In this document: piece after piece, positions 63,054-64,000 of the stretch
How the letters are laid out: each line of letters starts with the position of its first letter
How positions within the stretch are numbered: the first letter of the stretch is position 1
Origin: Sphingomonas sp. So64.6b
Lineage (GTDB): Bacteria; Pseudomonadota; Alphaproteobacteria; Sphingomonadales; Sphingomonadaceae
Reading direction: 5' to 3'
NCBI RefSeq assembly: GCF_014171475.1
Contig: NZ_CP048817.1
Coordinates: 744,001-808,000, forward strand
DNA: 64,000 nucleotides
The notes under the pieces: model-generated
The model's database searches: none
Told to the model about the DNA's origin: nothing
What the model saw: only the letters and a program-made list of their open reading frames with translations
Translations under genes and position numbers: made by a program

Positions 63054-63189
63054 ATGGCGCTGGTCGCGGCGGTCGCCGGCGTTGGTGCGGCACGCGACCC
63101 TGATCCGCGGCGCTCGTGTATTCGACGGTACCGGTGCGCCGGCGCCGATCGAGAACGTGCTGATCAAGGGTGACCGCATCATCGCCGTC
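63054..63189 (+). pseudogene. 5' remnant of an amidohydrolase gene
   Basis: A short N-terminal signal-like frame (MALVAAVAGVGAAR from 63054) is followed after a one-base shift near 63081 by the opening of an amidohydrolase: TLIRGARVFDGTGAPAPIEN and VLIKGDRIIAVS. Similarity ends near 63189, where the sequence runs into the end of the convergent engB gene. The metal-binding HxH that should follow is absent. The gene is frameshifted and truncated, with most of it deleted. It begins 18 bp after the S9 peptidase stop. Confidence 0.7.
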
Positions 63190-63206
63190 TCAATCAAAAG
63201 GCAAGC

Positions 63207-63863
63207 TCAGCCGATCGCTTCCAGCACCGCGGCACGCAGTTCGGGGATGCCCAGACCCGTTTCGCTCGATGTCTCGAGGATATCGGGATGCGCCGCCGGG
63301 CGCTTGCGTACCTCTTCCGCGGTTCTGGCGGCGACCTCGGCGAGTTCGGTCGGCTTGATCTTGTCCGCCTTGGTCAGAACCAGGCGATAGCTCACCGCCG
63401 CCTTGTCGAGCATCTCCATGATCTCGCGATCGACTTCCTTGATGCCGTGGCGCGCGTCGATCAGGACCAGCGCGCGCTTCAGCTCCTGCCGGCCGCGCAG
63501 GAAGTCGTTGACCAGGAAACGCCATTTCTTGACCATGTCCTTCGGCGCCTTGGCAAAGCCATAGCCGGGCATGTCGACCAGACGGAAGGCGAGCGGTTCG
63601 CCGACATCGAAGAAGTTCAGCTCCTGCGTCCGCCCCGGTGTGTTCGACGTGCGGGCGAGCGCGTTGCGTCCGGTCAGCGCGTTGAGCAGCGACGACTTGC
63701 CGACATTCGAGCGTCCCGCGAACGCGACCTCGGGCACGGTCGCGTCCGGAATGAACTGCAGCGTTGGCGCAGACTTCAGGAACGCGACCGGACCCGCAAA
63801 GGTCTTGCGCGCGGTCTCGATCAGTTCGGGGTCGAAGGCGCCGGTTTCAGGTTCTGGGGTCAC
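63207..63863 (-). CDS. engB: Ribosome-biogenesis GTPase EngB (YihA/YsxC)
   Basis: A 218-residue GTPase with G1 (GRSNVGKSS, residues 50-58), G2 ([12 protein letters not shown]), G3 ([12 protein letters not shown]) and G4 (TKADKIK). It assists 50S ribosomal subunit assembly. The GTG start at 63863 is chosen because it overlaps the yidC stop (GTGA), GGAGG lies upstream, and the length matches the family; an ATG at 63998 would read yidC sequence out of frame. Confidence 0.94.
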   Translation of the reverse strand: MTPEPETGAFDPELIETARKTFAGPVAFLKSAPTLQFIPDATVPEVAFAGRSNVGKSSLLNALTGRNALARTSNTPGRTQELNFFDVGEPLAFRLVDMPGYGFAKAPKDMVKKWRFLVNDFLRGRQELKRALVLIDARHGIKEVDREIMEMLDKAAVSYRLVLTKADKIKPTELAEVAARTAEEVRKRPAAHPDILETSSETGLGIPELRAAVLEAIG

Positions 63864-64000
63864 TTGACCACCGCCTCCTTCAACGCCGGATGCCGCGAAT
63901 AGAGCAGCTTCTGCTGCAGGATCGTCAGCACGTTCGACGTGATCCAGTAGACCTGCAGGCCAACCGCGAACGGCGCCATCACGAACATCAGCACCCATGG
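63860..64000 (-). CDS. yidC: Membrane protein insertase YidC, C-terminal end (partial)
   Basis: Only the last 46 residues lie in the window ([20 protein letters not shown], then [17 protein letters not shown]). This matches the last helix and tail of YidC, which inserts proteins into the inner membrane. The stop overlaps the engB GTG, and yidC-engB is the usual gene order in alphaproteobacteria. Confidence 0.88.
   Translation of the reverse strand, partial: PWVLMFVMAPFAVGLQVYWITSNVLTILQQKLLYSRHPALKEAVVK

Noticed and set aside
1..64000. Insertion sequences, transposases, CRISPR arrays or phage genes
   Set aside because: No transposase or integrase motifs, no regularly spaced direct repeats and no phage structural proteins are seen.

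Overview
The window is GC-rich chromosomal DNA that looks like a sphingomonad (Sphingomonas / Sphingobium / Novosphingobium type alphaproteobacterium). The support is four large TonB-dependent receptors (TBDRs), an UrcA-family protein, a DUF6481 protein, a 28-bp-arm inverted repeat of a kind I associate with sphingomonad intergenic regions, and heavy use of ATGA/TGATG gene overlaps. No transposase, integrase, CRISPR array, rRNA or complete tRNA is visible.

Layout. (1) 1-9.5 kb: the end of an M61-like peptidase, then an ECF sigma factor facing a minus-strand set of FecR anti-sigma factor, two tandem CapA-family proteins and a TBDR with an N-terminal signalling (STN) domain. This is a complete FecI/FecR/FecA-type cell-surface signalling locus with CapA proteins as cargo. 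(2) 9.8-20.1 kb: a tightly packed minus-strand operon (cupin, FAH-family hydrolase, epimerase, a gutted SDR, Rieske oxygenase, cyclase, P450, alpha/beta hydrolase, extradiol dioxygenase, amidohydrolase, HbpS-like protein, FAD monooxygenase). A LysR regulator lies upstream of it, and a divergent TBDR and MBL-fold hydrolase follow on the plus strand. It reads as an uptake-and-degradation cluster for an aromatic compound I cannot identify. (3) 24.5-30 kb: a small membrane protein, the broken end of a mannitol-dehydrogenase-family gene, a small protein, and a second MBL hydrolase next to a TBDR. (4) 30.8-40.9 kb: an eight-gene operon (ABC transporter, NikR-like regulator, two DUF1989 proteins, biotin carboxylase of the urea/guanidine type, allophanate hydrolase) that fits the guanidine carboxylase pathway. 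(5) 40.9-48.5 kb: a secreted beta-propeller, UrcA protein, a TPR-sulfotransferase with a sterol-desaturase-type hydroxylase, a LysR regulator, a second hydroxylase, and a Lys-rich membrane protein. (6) 48.5-64 kb: a tRNA 3'-end-like sequence (possible attachment site) marks a change to more core-like genes: DUF6481, NAD synthetase, serine hydrolase, TBDR, AmpG-type permease with a second serine hydrolase, DacB-type carboxypeptidase, S9 peptidase, a truncated amidohydrolase, GTPase EngB and the end of YidC.

How it fits together. TBDRs bring substrates across the outer membrane, and three of the four sit beside genes that plausibly process the cargo or signal its presence. The two most interesting systems are the aromatic operon, which has three oxygenase types but no visible electron-transfer partners, and the guanidine-type operon, whose NikR-like regulator has lost most nickel ligands and which shows no recognisable guanidine riboswitch. 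Three gene remnants (SDR, mannitol dehydrogenase, amidohydrolase) show ongoing deletion in the region.
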